64,000 bases of DNA from the NCBI RefSeq assembly GCF_000956595.1, contig NZ_JYOO01000018.1:1-64000 (forward strand). Direction: 5' to 3'. Positions 47,785 through 57,372 of this stretch are shown here, piece after piece. Position 1 is the first letter of the stretch; the number at the start of each line of letters is the position of its first letter. The notes beneath the pieces are model-generated. The model was given only the letters and a program-made list of their open reading frames with translations. It was not told the DNA's origin and did not search any database. The translations under genes and the position numbers were made by a program. The stretch comes from Priestia aryabhattai B8W22. Its GTDB lineage: Bacteria; Bacillota; Bacilli; Bacillales; Bacillaceae_H.

Positions 47785-47910
47785 CAAAAAAAAGAGATTG
47801 AGACATAACTACATACATGAAATCTACGTTCACTTAACCATAAAAGATCCGAACGTTTCATCGTTCGGATCTTCCTTCAACTAAAATACATTTGTCTCAG
47901 CCTTTTTCGT
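47785..47910 (-). repeat. Dispersed 3'-end repeat, copy E (compact form)
   Basis: Read in gene sense: head AAAAAGGCTGAGACAAATG, inner hairpin with arms GATCCGAACG and CGTTCGGATC (47846-47871), GTTAAGTGAACGTAGATT, and tail TTATGTCTCAATCTCTTTTT. There is no GC core. It directly follows the 55-residue gene. Confidence 0.85.
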
Positions 47911-47912
47911 CG

Positions 47913-48080
47913 CTATACAATGTGAAAAGCCATTTGCATGGCTGCTAAAAAGCCTACGAACACAAGGCCGGTCACGAGACCCTCTTTCCAATCTGGGCGG
48001 TCCCCTCGAACAAATTTAGCAATATCATACGATAGCATTGCTGCTAAAAAAATCGATAAGACAATATACAGCGGCTCCAT
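47913..48080 (-). CDS. 55-residue membrane protein
   Basis: A small ORF beginning MEPLYIVLSIFLAAMLSYD, with two hydrophobic segments joined by the polar loop KFVRGDRPDWKEG. A GGGTGAT site precedes the ATG. The repeat copy E follows its stop by 3 bp, consistent with a real transcription unit. Function unknown. Confidence 0.6.
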   Translation of the reverse strand: MEPLYIVLSIFLAAMLSYDIAKFVRGDRPDWKEGLVTGLVFVGFLAAMQMAFHIV

Positions 48081-48228
48081 CTTTTATCACCCACTATTTC
48101 TTTTCTTCAGTGTAACAACTTTTTCATAAGTATGCATGTAAGAAAAACAGCTTAAAATTCTTGACGAATGTGTGAAATTTCTCTTTTTTATGCATAAACT
48201 ACTTAAAAGCGCGAAAGGAAGATGCCGT

Positions 48229-48678
48229 TTGTCTGCTTTTAATCCTCAGCAATTTAGCGTTACATACCGGCAAGGAAGCACGCCCACTTTCCCTTTTATT
48301 GGGCGCCGCTATACGCTCACTCATTCTGAACAAACAGATGATTTATTTCTTTGGATCGATGAAAAGTTTGCTGTTGATCAATTAAATGAGCAGCGAAATG
48401 AGCTTTTTGCCGAATGGCTCCACAAAGACGGTGTTGATACGCTGTATGTATACGTATTTATTGGAAATGAACAGACGGAAAAGTCTGTGCAAGCCATTCG
48501 TTATGCTATTTTCAAACAAGAAATGCCTTACTTGCTAAAAGCATTGCGCTACGGTGATGCCACGTTTTTCAACGCTCACCCTGCTTTAGATCGTTCCCCC
48601 ATTTACGTACATTTTCATTCCAGCGACAAAGAATTTCATTCCATTCGATATTTTCAAACGCCTTCTCACTATGCCTAA
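48229..48678 (+). CDS. Bacterial staygreen-family protein
   Basis: The 149-residue protein begins with SAFNPQQFSVTYRQGSTPT and has RRYTLTHSEQTDDLFLWI and LKALRYGDATFFNAHPALD, the staygreen (SGR) family signature. In plants SGR removes Mg from chlorophyll a. A bacterial member in a non-photosynthetic host must act on something else or on external chlorophyll, which is unknown. The start is TTG at 48229, 7 nt after AAAGGAAG; a longer frame from 48172 has no such site. Confidence 0.8.
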   Translation: MSAFNPQQFSVTYRQGSTPTFPFIGRRYTLTHSEQTDDLFLWIDEKFAVDQLNEQRNELFAEWLHKDGVDTLYVYVFIGNEQTEKSVQAIRYAIFKQEMPYLLKALRYGDATFFNAHPALDRSPIYVHFHSSDKEFHSIRYFQTPSHYA

Positions 48679-48695
48679 GCATATGAGAAGGGGCC
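48661..48695. terminator. Hairpin overlapping the staygreen stop
   Basis: CCTTCTCA and TGAGAAGG arms with an inner ATGC/GCAT enclose the TAA stop. The T-run after it is weak. Confidence 0.45.
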
Positions 48696-48704
48696 TTTGC
48701 TCCG

Positions 48705-50268
48705 TTAATCTCCTGTTTTCCAAACTCCATTTCTTCTAGGGTCTCCCGCTCCTTCCATTTGTTTATCTTGAAAATTAATGGTTAATGCTTGGATACCTCC
48801 ATAAAAGACGTTGCTTTCCTTTGTTTCTATTCGAAACGCAGAAGGAATATTTTTTGTATTTAAATCAGGCTCTACATAAATAGTCGAATCGTCAAAAATA
48901 AATCTCGGTTCATTTACAGCTTCTTGAAGCGGTTCATTCCCTTCAAGGTTTTTAGAAAGTACCTGAGTTAAAATTTGAGGAATCCGTGTTCCGCCCGGAG
49001 AACCTATTCCCATCGCCCACTCGCCTTTTTCTCTTATAATAGTTGGAGCCGTAAAAGTTCTTGCTCTTTTTCCTGGCTCACGATTATTCGGTTCTTTGCT
49101 TCCAAACGTATCAGCATTGTTATTAAGAAAAAAGCCGTCAACTTGTTCACCTGTACCAAAGAAGTTACTTAACGTATTGGTTGTTGATACAACGGTTCCT
49201 TCTGAATCAATAACTACAAAATGTGTTGTACTTTCGTGTTCTTCATCGCCTTCACCTGAAGAACGTGTCGGGTGATTGACCAGGTTTGTTATATAATCAT
49301 CACTAACTAACTCACTTGAGTTTTGATGATGAAAGTCAGGATCTCCGATTTGTTTTAATCGGTCTGAGTAAGCTGTCTTTTTTAATTCTGTTCATCGTTT
49401 CGTAATAGTCTTTGTCAGGCATTGTTTCAAGATTTTCTGTCTCTGCCATTTTTAACATTTGAATAAGTGTAATTCCAGAAAAAGGCGGAGGCGCTGAAAT
49501 CACTTCTGTTCCATTGTAAGTAGACACGACAGGCTTAGTTTCTGTTACTTGATAGGAAGATAGGTCTTTTTTAGAAATAGGCGTTGCATCAGCAAGATCT
49601 TGTGCCACATCTCCTTTATAAAATGCAGATGCACCTTCTCGCTGAATCTTAATTAACGTTTTAGCCAACACTGGCTGCGTCAGCTTTTCTCCTTCTTCAA
49701 TTGCTTCTCCCTTCGGATAAAATGCGGATAGATCATCCACATCCATCCTTCCTCGAGAATAATACAATCGAGAAGATAAAAGAGAGTCTACTTCAAACCC
49801 TTTTTCAGCGTATTCAACAGCCGGCTGAATTAAATCACTCATTGATTTTGTGCCATACTTCTGCTGAATATATTCCATACCAGCGACAAATCCCGGCACG
49901 CCGTTTTTACCGCTCATAGAAGTTGGAGCGGTTTCCCGGTAATCGATAAAGGTAGCAGGCTGATCTTTTTTGGCGATCAGCATACCTCCGCCTCCGCCAA
50001 TTCCAGATCCAAAAGGTTCGACTACGTTCAGGGCATACGAAATAGCAATAGCCGCATCTACTGCATTCCCGCCTTCTTTTAATACGTCCATCCCTACATT
50101 TGCTGCCAGAGAATTAGACGAACTCACACCATAAGAATGATCATTATTTTTTTTAAGCAGCTTTTTAGGACTAAGATCTGTACTCGATTGACTCATAAAA
50201 AAAGCGGCTATAACGCAAATTAATAATAAAAAAGCAATAATATTAAACAACAGTAATTTCTTATTCAC
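48705..50268 (-). pseudogene. ggt: Second gamma-glutamyltransferase, frameshifted
   Basis: The first 310 codons and the last part are in different frames. The frames join at a run of six A in coding sense (49378-49383). Removing one A restores TAYSDRLKQIGDPDF, which matches the tandem paralogue, and the downstream frame then stays open to 48705. It keeps the N-terminal membrane anchor and the HESTTHFVV nucleophile region of CapD-type enzymes. It could be a real pseudogene, a phase-variable gene or a read error in a homopolymer. A terminator separates it from the pgs operon. Confidence 0.82.
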
Positions 50269-50344
50269 ATCTTACCCTCCATTTTTACTTATCTGTATAT
50301 TTTGTGAAGCGCTTTCATTTTTATCCATACATTAAATTGCACAC

Positions 50345-50378
50345 AAAAAAGACATCGTCCCAGACGATGCCTTTTTTG
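50345..50378 (-). terminator. Terminator of the pgs operon after pgsE
   Basis: CATCGTC-CCA-GACGATG arms with A and T runs, between the pgsE stop and the second ggt. Confidence 0.82.
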
Positions 50379-50392
50379 TTACTGCATAAGAT

Positions 50393-50596
50393 TTATTTTC
50401 CAGCGGCTGCCGCAGCATCATTTACTGCATCTGTAGCAGCTGATTTTGTTTGTTCAATCATTTTTACGTTATTTTCAATTTTTTGCTGTTCATCTGTTGA
50501 AAGAGTAGCCGGATGCTTCAAAGCTCCAAGTCCTGCTACTACTCCTGCTACAATAGCAATTGGTCCTACAATCCCTACGATACGTTTTGCGATCAT
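50393..50596 (-). CDS. pgsE: PgsE/CapE-like small protein
   Basis: The 67-residue protein has one N-terminal membrane segment and LSTDEQQKIENNVKMIEQ, which resembles LTDQEKQKIDMEMNKI in B. subtilis PgsE as I recall it. It lies 20 bp after ggt at the end of the pgs operon. PgsE/CapE is needed for or stimulates poly-gamma-glutamate synthesis in related species. The alanine-rich tail is extra. Confidence 0.65.
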   Translation of the reverse strand: MIAKRIVGIVGPIAIVAGVVAGLGALKHPATLSTDEQQKIENNVKMIEQTKSAATDAVNDAAAAAGK

Positions 50597-50616
50597 TTTC
50601 TATTCCTCCAATTAAG

Positions 50617-52179
50617 TTAGTCTGTACTTTTTTCCCATAAACCGTGGCGGCGCGGATCAGCGTCACCTTGAATCTTATTTTTCTTTAAGTCTTTCACAAG
50701 AGCTTGAACGCCTCCGTAAAACATCGCGTTATCATTGTTTTTTAAGTCATAGCCGTACGTTTTTAAACCATCCTTCGTTGACTGTTTAAGCTTGGCTTCT
50801 GAATAAAACTTATGAGAATCAAAAATGACACGCTTGTTTTCTACTGCGTTTTTAATGGAGTCTTTGTTTTCGAAATAATCCCCAATTACTTGCGTTAACA
50901 CTTGAGGAATGCGATTTCCTCCCGGTGTGCCAATGGACATTACCCATTCATCACCTTCACGAATAATGGTAGGGGCTGTAAATGTTCTTGGACGCTTGCC
51001 AGGTTGACGCTTATTAATTCCTTCCCCAAACGTATTGAGCGTATTATTTAAAAAGAACCCATCTACATATTCACCGCTGCCGAAGAAATTACTCAGCGTA
51101 TTCGTTGTTGATACAACGGTTCCTTCACCGTCCATCACAACAAAATGAGTGGTACTTTCATGTTCTTCGACGTCGCTTACTTTGGTGTGATCTGTTTCAG
51201 TATTATTTAATTTATTACGAAGTAAATGCACGTAATGATCGTCGATCCAATCATTTGGCGTTTCTTTTATAAAAGCCGGATCGGCAATTTTTTTCAAGCG
51301 GTCTTGATAAGCTACTTTTGAAATTTGACCAAGAAAATGATAATAAAGACTAGGATGCGATTCCTTCAGCTTCCAAATATCTTCTTGATCCGTCATTTTT
51401 AACATTTGAATGAGCGTAGCACCAGCAAAAGGAGGAGGTGCTGAAATAATTTGATGACCTTTATAATTAGTTGATAGAGGTTTGCGCTCAACAGGCGCAT
51501 ACTTTCGCAAGTCTTTGTGACTTACTTTCGTTTCTTCTGTAATATCGTCTGCAATTTTCCCTCTATAAAAAGCATTTGGCCCTTCTTCCTTAATCTTTTG
51601 CAACGTGTTCGCTAATTCATGCTGTTTGACAATTTCACCTGTGTTAATGGCGTCCTTATCTGGATAAAAGCTAGGAATTTCATCTTCATTCACATTTCCT
51701 TTGTATGAAACCAGCCTATCGTGCAAATCTTTGTCCACTTTGTACCCATTTTCGGCATAGTTAATGGCCGGGTCGATTAGTTTGCTCATCGACAGAGATC
51801 CGTAGTGATGCTGAATATAATCCATACCAGCGACGAACCCTGGTACGCCAATCTCATCTTCTTTATCATTCTTAGGTGCAATTTCTCGGTAGTCAATAAA
51901 TGTTGGAGAGGCATCTGCTGGATCAATCAGCATTCCTCCGCCTCCCCCAAGTCCTGATCCGTACGGTTCCACAACACCAAGCGTGTAGGAAATGGCAATA
52001 GCTGCATCAACTGCTGTACCGCCTTGTTTAAGAATTTCCATACCTACTTTTGTGGCGCGAGGATCTGAAGTACTTACTGCATATTCTTGTTTTGGAAACA
52101 TAAATTGATAAACACATACACCTACTATGAGTGAAAAGATGACAATGGAAACAATAATCGTATTACGTTTATTTATCAT
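50617..52179 (-). CDS. ggt: Gamma-glutamyltransferase, CapD-type
   Basis: The 520-residue protein has an N-terminal anchor, the AVDAAIAISYTLGVVEPYGSG start of the GGT fold and the autocleavage nucleophile Thr in EHESTTHFVVMD, with GTPGGNRIPQVLTQV later. In this operon it should trim poly-gamma-glutamate or attach it to peptidoglycan, as CapD does in B. anthracis. It follows pgsA by 29 bp. Confidence 0.92.
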   Translation of the reverse strand: MINKRNTIIVSIVIFSLIVGVCVYQFMFPKQEYAVSTSDPRATKVGMEILKQGGTAVDAAIAISYTLGVVEPYGSGLGGGGGMLIDPADASPTFIDYREIAPKNDKEDEIGVPGFVAGMDYIQHHYGSLSMSKLIDPAINYAENGYKVDKDLHDRLVSYKGNVNEDEIPSFYPDKDAINTGEIVKQHELANTLQKIKEEGPNAFYRGKIADDITEETKVSHKDLRKYAPVERKPLSTNYKGHQIISAPPPFAGATLIQMLKMTDQEDIWKLKESHPSLYYHFLGQISKVAYQDRLKKIADPAFIKETPNDWIDDHYVHLLRNKLNNTETDHTKVSDVEEHESTTHFVVMDGEGTVVSTTNTLSNFFGSGEYVDGFFLNNTLNTFGEGINKRQPGKRPRTFTAPTIIREGDEWVMSIGTPGGNRIPQVLTQVIGDYFENKDSIKNAVENKRVIFDSHKFYSEAKLKQSTKDGLKTYGYDLKNNDNAMFYGGVQALVKDLKKNKIQGDADPRRHGLWEKSTD

Positions 52180-52208
52180 CTTTTACCTCCTCTGTGTATG
52201 ACGGGCTA

Positions 52209-53414
52209 TTAGTTAGCTTGTGCTTCTTTCTTTTTGCGTTCCTCTGCATGTTTTATAATGCGAGAATGATCTAAGTTTAATTCAAACTTGTTTCGTTCTT
52301 TTTCTAACAGTTCAGGGTTTGAAGAAAACTTGTTTAAATCGTTATAAATACGCTTCATGCGCCAAGGGTTATCTGTTGGGGTTGGTGTACCTGCTTTAAT
52401 AACCATTGGAATAACATCAATTTTAGCTTGGCCCTGCTTGTTTAAATGATACTGAACCATCGCTGTATTTTTCGTACTTGACCACCCTTGGTCAAAAATA
52501 AAGTTTCCTAAGCTATAGAAAATAACCGAACCTTTATATACGTCATATGACTGTAGAACGTGCGGATGGTGACCGATGATAATGTCCGCACCAGCGTCTA
52601 CCATCGCTTTTGCTAGTCCTTCTTGACGAGGACTTGGCTGTGCATCGTATTCCTCACCCCAGTGGGCATTTACTACAACTAAATCAGCATTTGCTTTCGC
52701 TTGCTGAATCGTGCTGAAAATAAGATCCGGGTCTGCTTTTAAAATACCTGGGTTGTTTTTTCCAGCCGACATTCCGTCTGAATATACATCCGTAAAGCCT
52801 ACGGTTGCAATGCGGATGCCGTCAGCATCTTTATACGAAATATGCTTTGCTTCTTCAGAGTTACGGCCAGCACCAACAAAATCTAATTTGTTTGCTTCAA
52901 AAGTAGAGATCGTATCTTCTAACCCTTTTGCACTGTAGTCCATTGAATGGTTGTTCGCTAAGTTTAATACGTCGAAACCTGCATTTTTAACGGTCGCTAG
53001 ATCAGCAGGCTTACTATATAAATGAATACCTTTTTCCATTGCTTTATATGAATCTACGTCGTTTGTTAAAATCGGCGTTTCGTAGTTCCCGCTTACGTAA
53101 TCCGAATTTTTAAAGAACGGCTCCACGTTGCGGAATACAAAATCTTCTCCGTAGCGTTCAGTTACTTCTCTTACATGGCGACCCATCATAATGTCTCCGA
53201 CCATAGTCATCGTTAAATCATTATTGGCCTCTGGATTAGCCGTCTCAGGGTTCTCAAGAGCATCCGAACGCTCCATCCATCCTGAAAGAGCTAAAATTAC
53301 GATTAAAATTGGCGTTAAGATAAGAGCTTGCTTGCCTGTTGTAGGCTTTGTTTTCTTTATAAACATCAATACTTTTTCTTGAAAGTTTAATTTTTTCTCT
53401 TTCAACGCTTTCAC
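52209..53414 (-). CDS. pgsA: Poly-gamma-glutamate synthesis protein PgsA/CapA
   Basis: The 401-residue protein has an N-terminal membrane segment (about 28-45) and a metallophosphatase-like outer domain with MVGDIMMGRHV, NYETPI, LANNHSMDY and VVNAHWGEE, then IIGHHPHVLQ. CapA proteins are needed for polymer synthesis or export by the PgsBC complex. It lies 31 bp after pgsC. Confidence 0.93.
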   Translation of the reverse strand: MKALKEKKLNFQEKVLMFIKKTKPTTGKQALILTPILIVILALSGWMERSDALENPETANPEANNDLTMTMVGDIMMGRHVREVTERYGEDFVFRNVEPFFKNSDYVSGNYETPILTNDVDSYKAMEKGIHLYSKPADLATVKNAGFDVLNLANNHSMDYSAKGLEDTISTFEANKLDFVGAGRNSEEAKHISYKDADGIRIATVGFTDVYSDGMSAGKNNPGILKADPDLIFSTIQQAKANADLVVVNAHWGEEYDAQPSPRQEGLAKAMVDAGADIIIGHHPHVLQSYDVYKGSVIFYSLGNFIFDQGWSSTKNTAMVQYHLNKQGQAKIDVIPMVIKAGTPTPTDNPWRMKRIYNDLNKFSSNPELLEKERNKFELNLDHSRIIKHAEERKKKEAQAN

Positions 53415-53445
53415 CTTCCTTTACCAGCTGCGGTTTGTTTGTGTA

Positions 53446-53895
53446 TTAAAATAAATAATAAACTTGCATAATTCCAAATGTTACACCACTTAATAAAACC
53501 GTTGTTCCAACTGTTAAAGGAAGACCTTGCTTTTGCATTGTATTTGCAATTAAGCCCGGTACAATGATACCAATTCCGCGTAATTCAAACACTTCAAACG
53601 GCAAGATCGGGAAGAAATAATCAAATGCAACTTTAATCACAATACCCGTAATTAACATCGCTGTAAATTTGCGACGTCCATATAAAATAACTACTTTTGA
53701 GATTCCGTACACGACGATAACGTACGTTAAAATACTAATTAAGAAAATCATTAAAATGGTAATTGGCTGATCAAATACAAGAGCTAAATACCCTGGTACG
53801 ATAAGACCGGCTGGCAATACGCCCGTTTTTTCTGTAAAAATTAAGCTTAGTGTAACCCCTAACACAAGGGCAATATATAAATCTGATCCGAACAT
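53446..53895 (-). CDS. pgsC: Poly-gamma-glutamate synthase membrane subunit PgsC/CapC
   Basis: The 149-residue protein is hydrophobic with about five membrane segments. It has GLIVPGYLALVFDQP and GIGIIVPGLIANTMQKQG, typical of CapC. It forms the synthase with PgsB and lies 16 bp downstream of it. Confidence 0.93.
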   Translation of the reverse strand: MFGSDLYIALVLGVTLSLIFTEKTGVLPAGLIVPGYLALVFDQPITILMIFLISILTYVIVVYGISKVVILYGRRKFTAMLITGIVIKVAFDYFFPILPFEVFELRGIGIIVPGLIANTMQKQGLPLTVGTTVLLSGVTFGIMQVYYLF

Positions 53896-53911
53896 GAAAT
53901 GGCCTCCTAGA

Positions 53912-55093
53912 TTAAACTGCTTTTCTCATCTTTTTCATTTCAATAATAGCTTCAACAAGCGGCTCGGCTGAACCGTGGATATTTCCTACACCGTATACAA
54001 TACGATCTTTTAAATAAGGCTTCATGCGCTCTAAAATTTCTTCTGTAGAAGCGCCTTCCATATCCCAGAATTCTTTTGTTGGCAATTCGCCTCTTTGGTG
54101 TGCAGCAGCGATTGGTGAGGTCGTCTGACCAATTGCAATCATTACGTCCGCTTCAATGTATGGCATTACATCTTCAGCAAATTGCTCCGTGCGATCTACA
54201 CGGTCCGGACGGCAGTTCATAATGACAATAGGAAGCTTTTCACTATAGTTCATTGAATCTACACGTTCCCAAATACGAAGCGTGGAAGAAGCGTCGTTGG
54301 CAGCAAATCCATTTACTAAAAATGCTGGATTTTTTTCATCGCCAAACGTTGTAATTCTCATAGCTCCTGGATCAGGCTGAGCATTTAACATTCCTCTCAT
54401 CGCTGTTTCAGCATCGATACCAAGTGCTTCTGCTACTGCTAAACCGATGGAAGCATTATCAGGGAAAACCATATAATCAAATTCGCGTAAATACGCTTCA
54501 GATACTTTATCATTGTCAGCTACAATCACCTTTGTGTTGCGCTCTGCAGCTATTTTTTTATAGTATTCCAAATATGGACCTTCAATTGTAACAAGGTGGC
54601 CATCATAAGGAATAGTAGCAGTGAACGCTTGAGCAACTTCATCTAGAGTTGGACCCATTACATCCATGTGATCTTCTAGTACGTTTACAATAACGCCTAC
54701 CTTGGCTTGAATCAGCTGATTTTGGAATGTGATTTGATAATCAGGCTGTACCGCCATACATTCACAAATAAGAGCTTCCGCGCCAATATCGGCAACTTCA
54801 TTTACCACTCGTCGCTGTTCTCCAATGTTCGGACCTTCTTTACGACGAATAATTGGTTCTTCTTCACTTGTATGCCAGTAGATCATACGCGCTTGTGTTC
54901 CTGTCGTTTTCCCTACTGTTTTGTAACCTGCTTCTTTTACAATACCTGTAATCAATCGTGTAACAGTGGATTTTCCGCGAATACCATTAACATTCACTCG
55001 TACAGGAATTGAATGCAGCTTGCGTAAATGTCTGCGATACTCCCAAACGCCATACCCTACTAAAAATAGGCAGCATAGGATAATTAAGATCAT
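53912..55093 (-). CDS. pgsB: Poly-gamma-glutamate synthase PgsB/CapB
   Basis: The 393-residue Mur-ligase-like amide ligase has one N-terminal membrane segment and the ATP-binding loop NGIRGKSTVTRLI. It polymerises glutamate through the gamma carboxyl group with ATP. The start ATG overlaps the stop of a 28-codon ORF upstream. AAGGAG lies 11 nt before the ATG, so coupling to the leader may help translation. Confidence 0.93.
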   Translation of the reverse strand: MILIILCCLFLVGYGVWEYRRHLRKLHSIPVRVNVNGIRGKSTVTRLITGIVKEAGYKTVGKTTGTQARMIYWHTSEEEPIIRRKEGPNIGEQRRVVNEVADIGAEALICECMAVQPDYQITFQNQLIQAKVGVIVNVLEDHMDVMGPTLDEVAQAFTATIPYDGHLVTIEGPYLEYYKKIAAERNTKVIVADNDKVSEAYLREFDYMVFPDNASIGLAVAEALGIDAETAMRGMLNAQPDPGAMRITTFGDEKNPAFLVNGFAANDASSTLRIWERVDSMNYSEKLPIVIMNCRPDRVDRTEQFAEDVMPYIEADVMIAIGQTTSPIAAAHQRGELPTKEFWDMEGASTEEILERMKPYLKDRIVYGVGNIHGSAEPLVEAIIEMKKMRKAV

Positions 55094-55176
55094 GTTTCAT
55101 TCTTCTCCTTCCAAACTTCTCCTGTTGGATACGTTATGAACGCTTTTGATTCATAATGATAGATATACGATTTCAT
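55090..55176 (-). CDS. 28-codon leader ORF coupled to pgsB
   Basis: It begins MKSYIYHYESKAF and ends GEVWKEKNET. GGGAG lies 7 nt before its ATG. The TGA stop overlaps the pgsB start ATG by two bases. No homologue is known to me; it may be a coupling ORF or a small peptide. Confidence 0.5.
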   Translation of the reverse strand: MKSYIYHYESKAFITYPTGEVWKEKNET

Positions 55177-56001
55177 AGTTTCACTCCCTTTATATATGTA
55201 TGGGAGCTAATCAATTAACAGCGCTAGCATGCTGCTAAAACACCTGCTTTGAAAAATGGACTCGAGTACCAATTTCAACAGCTCTAAAACTATCATCTGC
55301 GCTCATTAGTGGTCAATAGCTCAAATGTTATATATTCTTACAATTCCGATTGTCTATTTACAGAATTAAAAACTCATCGTTTTATTTAAAATTCACAGAA
55401 TAGGTCTAAAGTTTATTTACCTAGAAAAATCCCATCGATACCTTTTTTTACCATAACAACAGGAATATTTTATACACCACTCTTACAATTAACACACGGA
55501 AATATTACGTAATTAAAAATTTCTTAACTTTAGAAAACGTTTTGTAATATAAAGGTAGAATAAAAAATATTTTATCCCATTAATTCCTTTTTATGGATAT
55601 ACCAATTGTATTTGTCTAACAACCGTACTTGTAAGGATGATAGATAGATATAAAAGTAAGAAAAATACATTTACTTACCATTTTATGCTTACATTTAACT
55701 TACTTAAATAGAAAGGACATTAAATATTTTTTTCTAATTATATAAGTATTTAGCCTCCATATGCGTCTAGTTCTTTTGTTGTTGTTTTATAGATTTCCTT
55801 TATTTAATATTCAATTCAGTAAATCTAAATCGCTTGACTATGGCCTCTTTTCCTATTTTTATTTCAATATTTTCTGAATCTTTCTACCGATAAAGGCAGC
55901 TTTCGTCCGATAAGATTGCCTATAAAAATGCATGATTTCTCACTTTTTTGGCATATGATGTTATCATAAAAAGAAGAAGTATCATCAAAAGGAGGAAAAC
56001 A
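55177..56001. other. Long AT-rich region upstream of the pgs operon
   Basis: About 820 bp with no supported gene between divergent units. Long A/T tracts would suit binding by response regulators known to control pgs in Bacillus, but I cannot name a site. Confidence 0.5.
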
Positions 56002-56655
56002 ATGGTTGATACAATCCTTTATTTTCTATTTTCGTTTTGCTATATTGTCCTGTTTTTCTTTAGCATATATGTAGTAAGAAAAAACACTTCGCCGTTTTAC
56101 ATGCTTTTTCTTCCTTTAGTAATAGCTGGACTAATTTACGATAATATAATGATTGGGATTGGTTCATTTATCGGTGAAGGCGATACTTTACGTTCACTCA
56201 GCATGCTTCGCTTTTGGTTTCACGCTTTATTTACTCCTACTTTGGTGCTCTTTGCGTATGGCGTAGCGAAATACTCGACGATTACATGGGCTAAAAAACC
56301 TGTTGCCGGCATTCTTTTTTTGCTGACTACGTTTGCCTTAATTAGCTATGAAATAATCGAGACGATTACTCAGCGTATGGAAGTTATACGTGAATATGGC
56401 ATTGTTCGCTATACATTAGTGGGATCATCCGGTCCCCCTCTTATGGTTCTCATTGTGGCGATTATTTTGCTTTTTGTTGGAATTTCCTTATTTCGCAAGA
56501 CCAGGTGGAGCAGCATGATGATTGGAGTAGCCGTGATGATTGTAGGAAGTGCCGTGTCAATTCCTATACCAAGCACAGCCGTAACAAATACGTTTGAGCT
56601 TATTTTTATCTTCTCTTTATTTTTAACTCAGCGTCATTTAGTGAAAATACATTAA
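56002..56655 (+). CDS. Integral membrane protein of unknown function
   Basis: The 217-residue protein has six or seven membrane segments and few polar residues. No catalytic motif is seen. I use the ATG at 56002, which has AAAGGAGG 7 nt upstream; the frame opens 18 codons earlier without a site. It is a single gene with its own terminator. Confidence 0.75.
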   Translation: MVDTILYFLFSFCYIVLFFFSIYVVRKNTSPFYMLFLPLVIAGLIYDNIMIGIGSFIGEGDTLRSLSMLRFWFHALFTPTLVLFAYGVAKYSTITWAKKPVAGILFLLTTFALISYEIIETITQRMEVIREYGIVRYTLVGSSGPPLMVLIVAIILLFVGISLFRKTRWSSMMIGVAVMIVGSAVSIPIPSTAVTNTFELIFIFSLFLTQRHLVKIH

Positions 56656-56688
56656 AAAGAAGCGATTTCCTTGCTTCTTTTTTTTATA
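56655..56688 (+). terminator. Intrinsic terminator
   Basis: AAAAAGAAGC and GCTTCTTTTT arms followed by T-run. Confidence 0.85.
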
Positions 56689-56703
56689 TTTGATATCTTT
56701 TAC

Positions 56704-56717
56704 CTAACGACCGTTAG
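56704..56717. promoter_or_regulatory. TetR-type operator palindrome
   Basis: CTAACGACCGTTAG has perfect 6-bp arms around AC. It lies 23 bp before the TetR gene, where autoregulation would act. Confidence 0.6.
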
Positions 56718-56739
56718 TTAGATTGAGGAGGAGCTTTTT

Positions 56740-57330
56740 TTGAGTGAATTATCAACTGTAGAAAAAATTAGAGCTGCAGCAATGGAGCTCTTTGGAAAGA
56801 AAGGCTATACAGAAACATCGCTTGCTGATATTTCATCAAAAGTAGGCATAAAAAAACCTTCCCTGTACGCTCATTTTAAGAACAAAGACGACTTATTTTT
56901 ACTAACCGTGCATGATTTAATGAATTTATTTTTAACAAAGTTATCTGTTATATACGAACAGCATAAAACAAAGTCTGCTAAAGAACAGCTTTACTGCTTT
57001 GTTGTAGATTTCTGCACGATGATTGAAAAAGATTCTTTTGGCCAGATGTACCGTCGTCTTATTTTGTTTCCGCCTGAACATTTGCAGTCGGAAGTAAAAG
57101 CTATTTTCTTAAGAAGCGAACGATTGTCTGATCAAATCCTGCATGCTATTTTTACACAGGGAATGGCTGAAGGCGAAATAATTGAACGTCCCATTGATTT
57201 GTATATCAATAGCTTTTATTGTTTAACCGACGGACTGTTCATTCAGCGCTTTTATTATGAACCAGAGTATTATGACCAAAAAATCCACGATGCTTGGACA
57301 ATATTTTGGGAAGGCATACGTGCTAAATAG
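56740..57330 (+). CDS. TetR/AcrR-family regulator
   Basis: The 196-residue protein has an N-terminal HTH with KKGYTETSLADISSKVGIKK and SLYAHFKNKDDLF, then a ligand-binding helical domain. The start is TTG with AGGAGG upstream. It precedes two SMR exporter genes on the same strand, and a palindrome sits in its promoter, so it probably represses itself and the exporters. Confidence 0.9.
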   Translation: MSELSTVEKIRAAAMELFGKKGYTETSLADISSKVGIKKPSLYAHFKNKDDLFLLTVHDLMNLFLTKLSVIYEQHKTKSAKEQLYCFVVDFCTMIEKDSFGQMYRRLILFPPEHLQSEVKAIFLRSERLSDQILHAIFTQGMAEGEIIERPIDLYINSFYCLTDGLFIQRFYYEPEYYDQKIHDAWTIFWEGIRAK

Positions 57331-57372
57331 GTCCTGTAAAAAGGGCTTATTATTATGCAAGGAGGAATTAAA

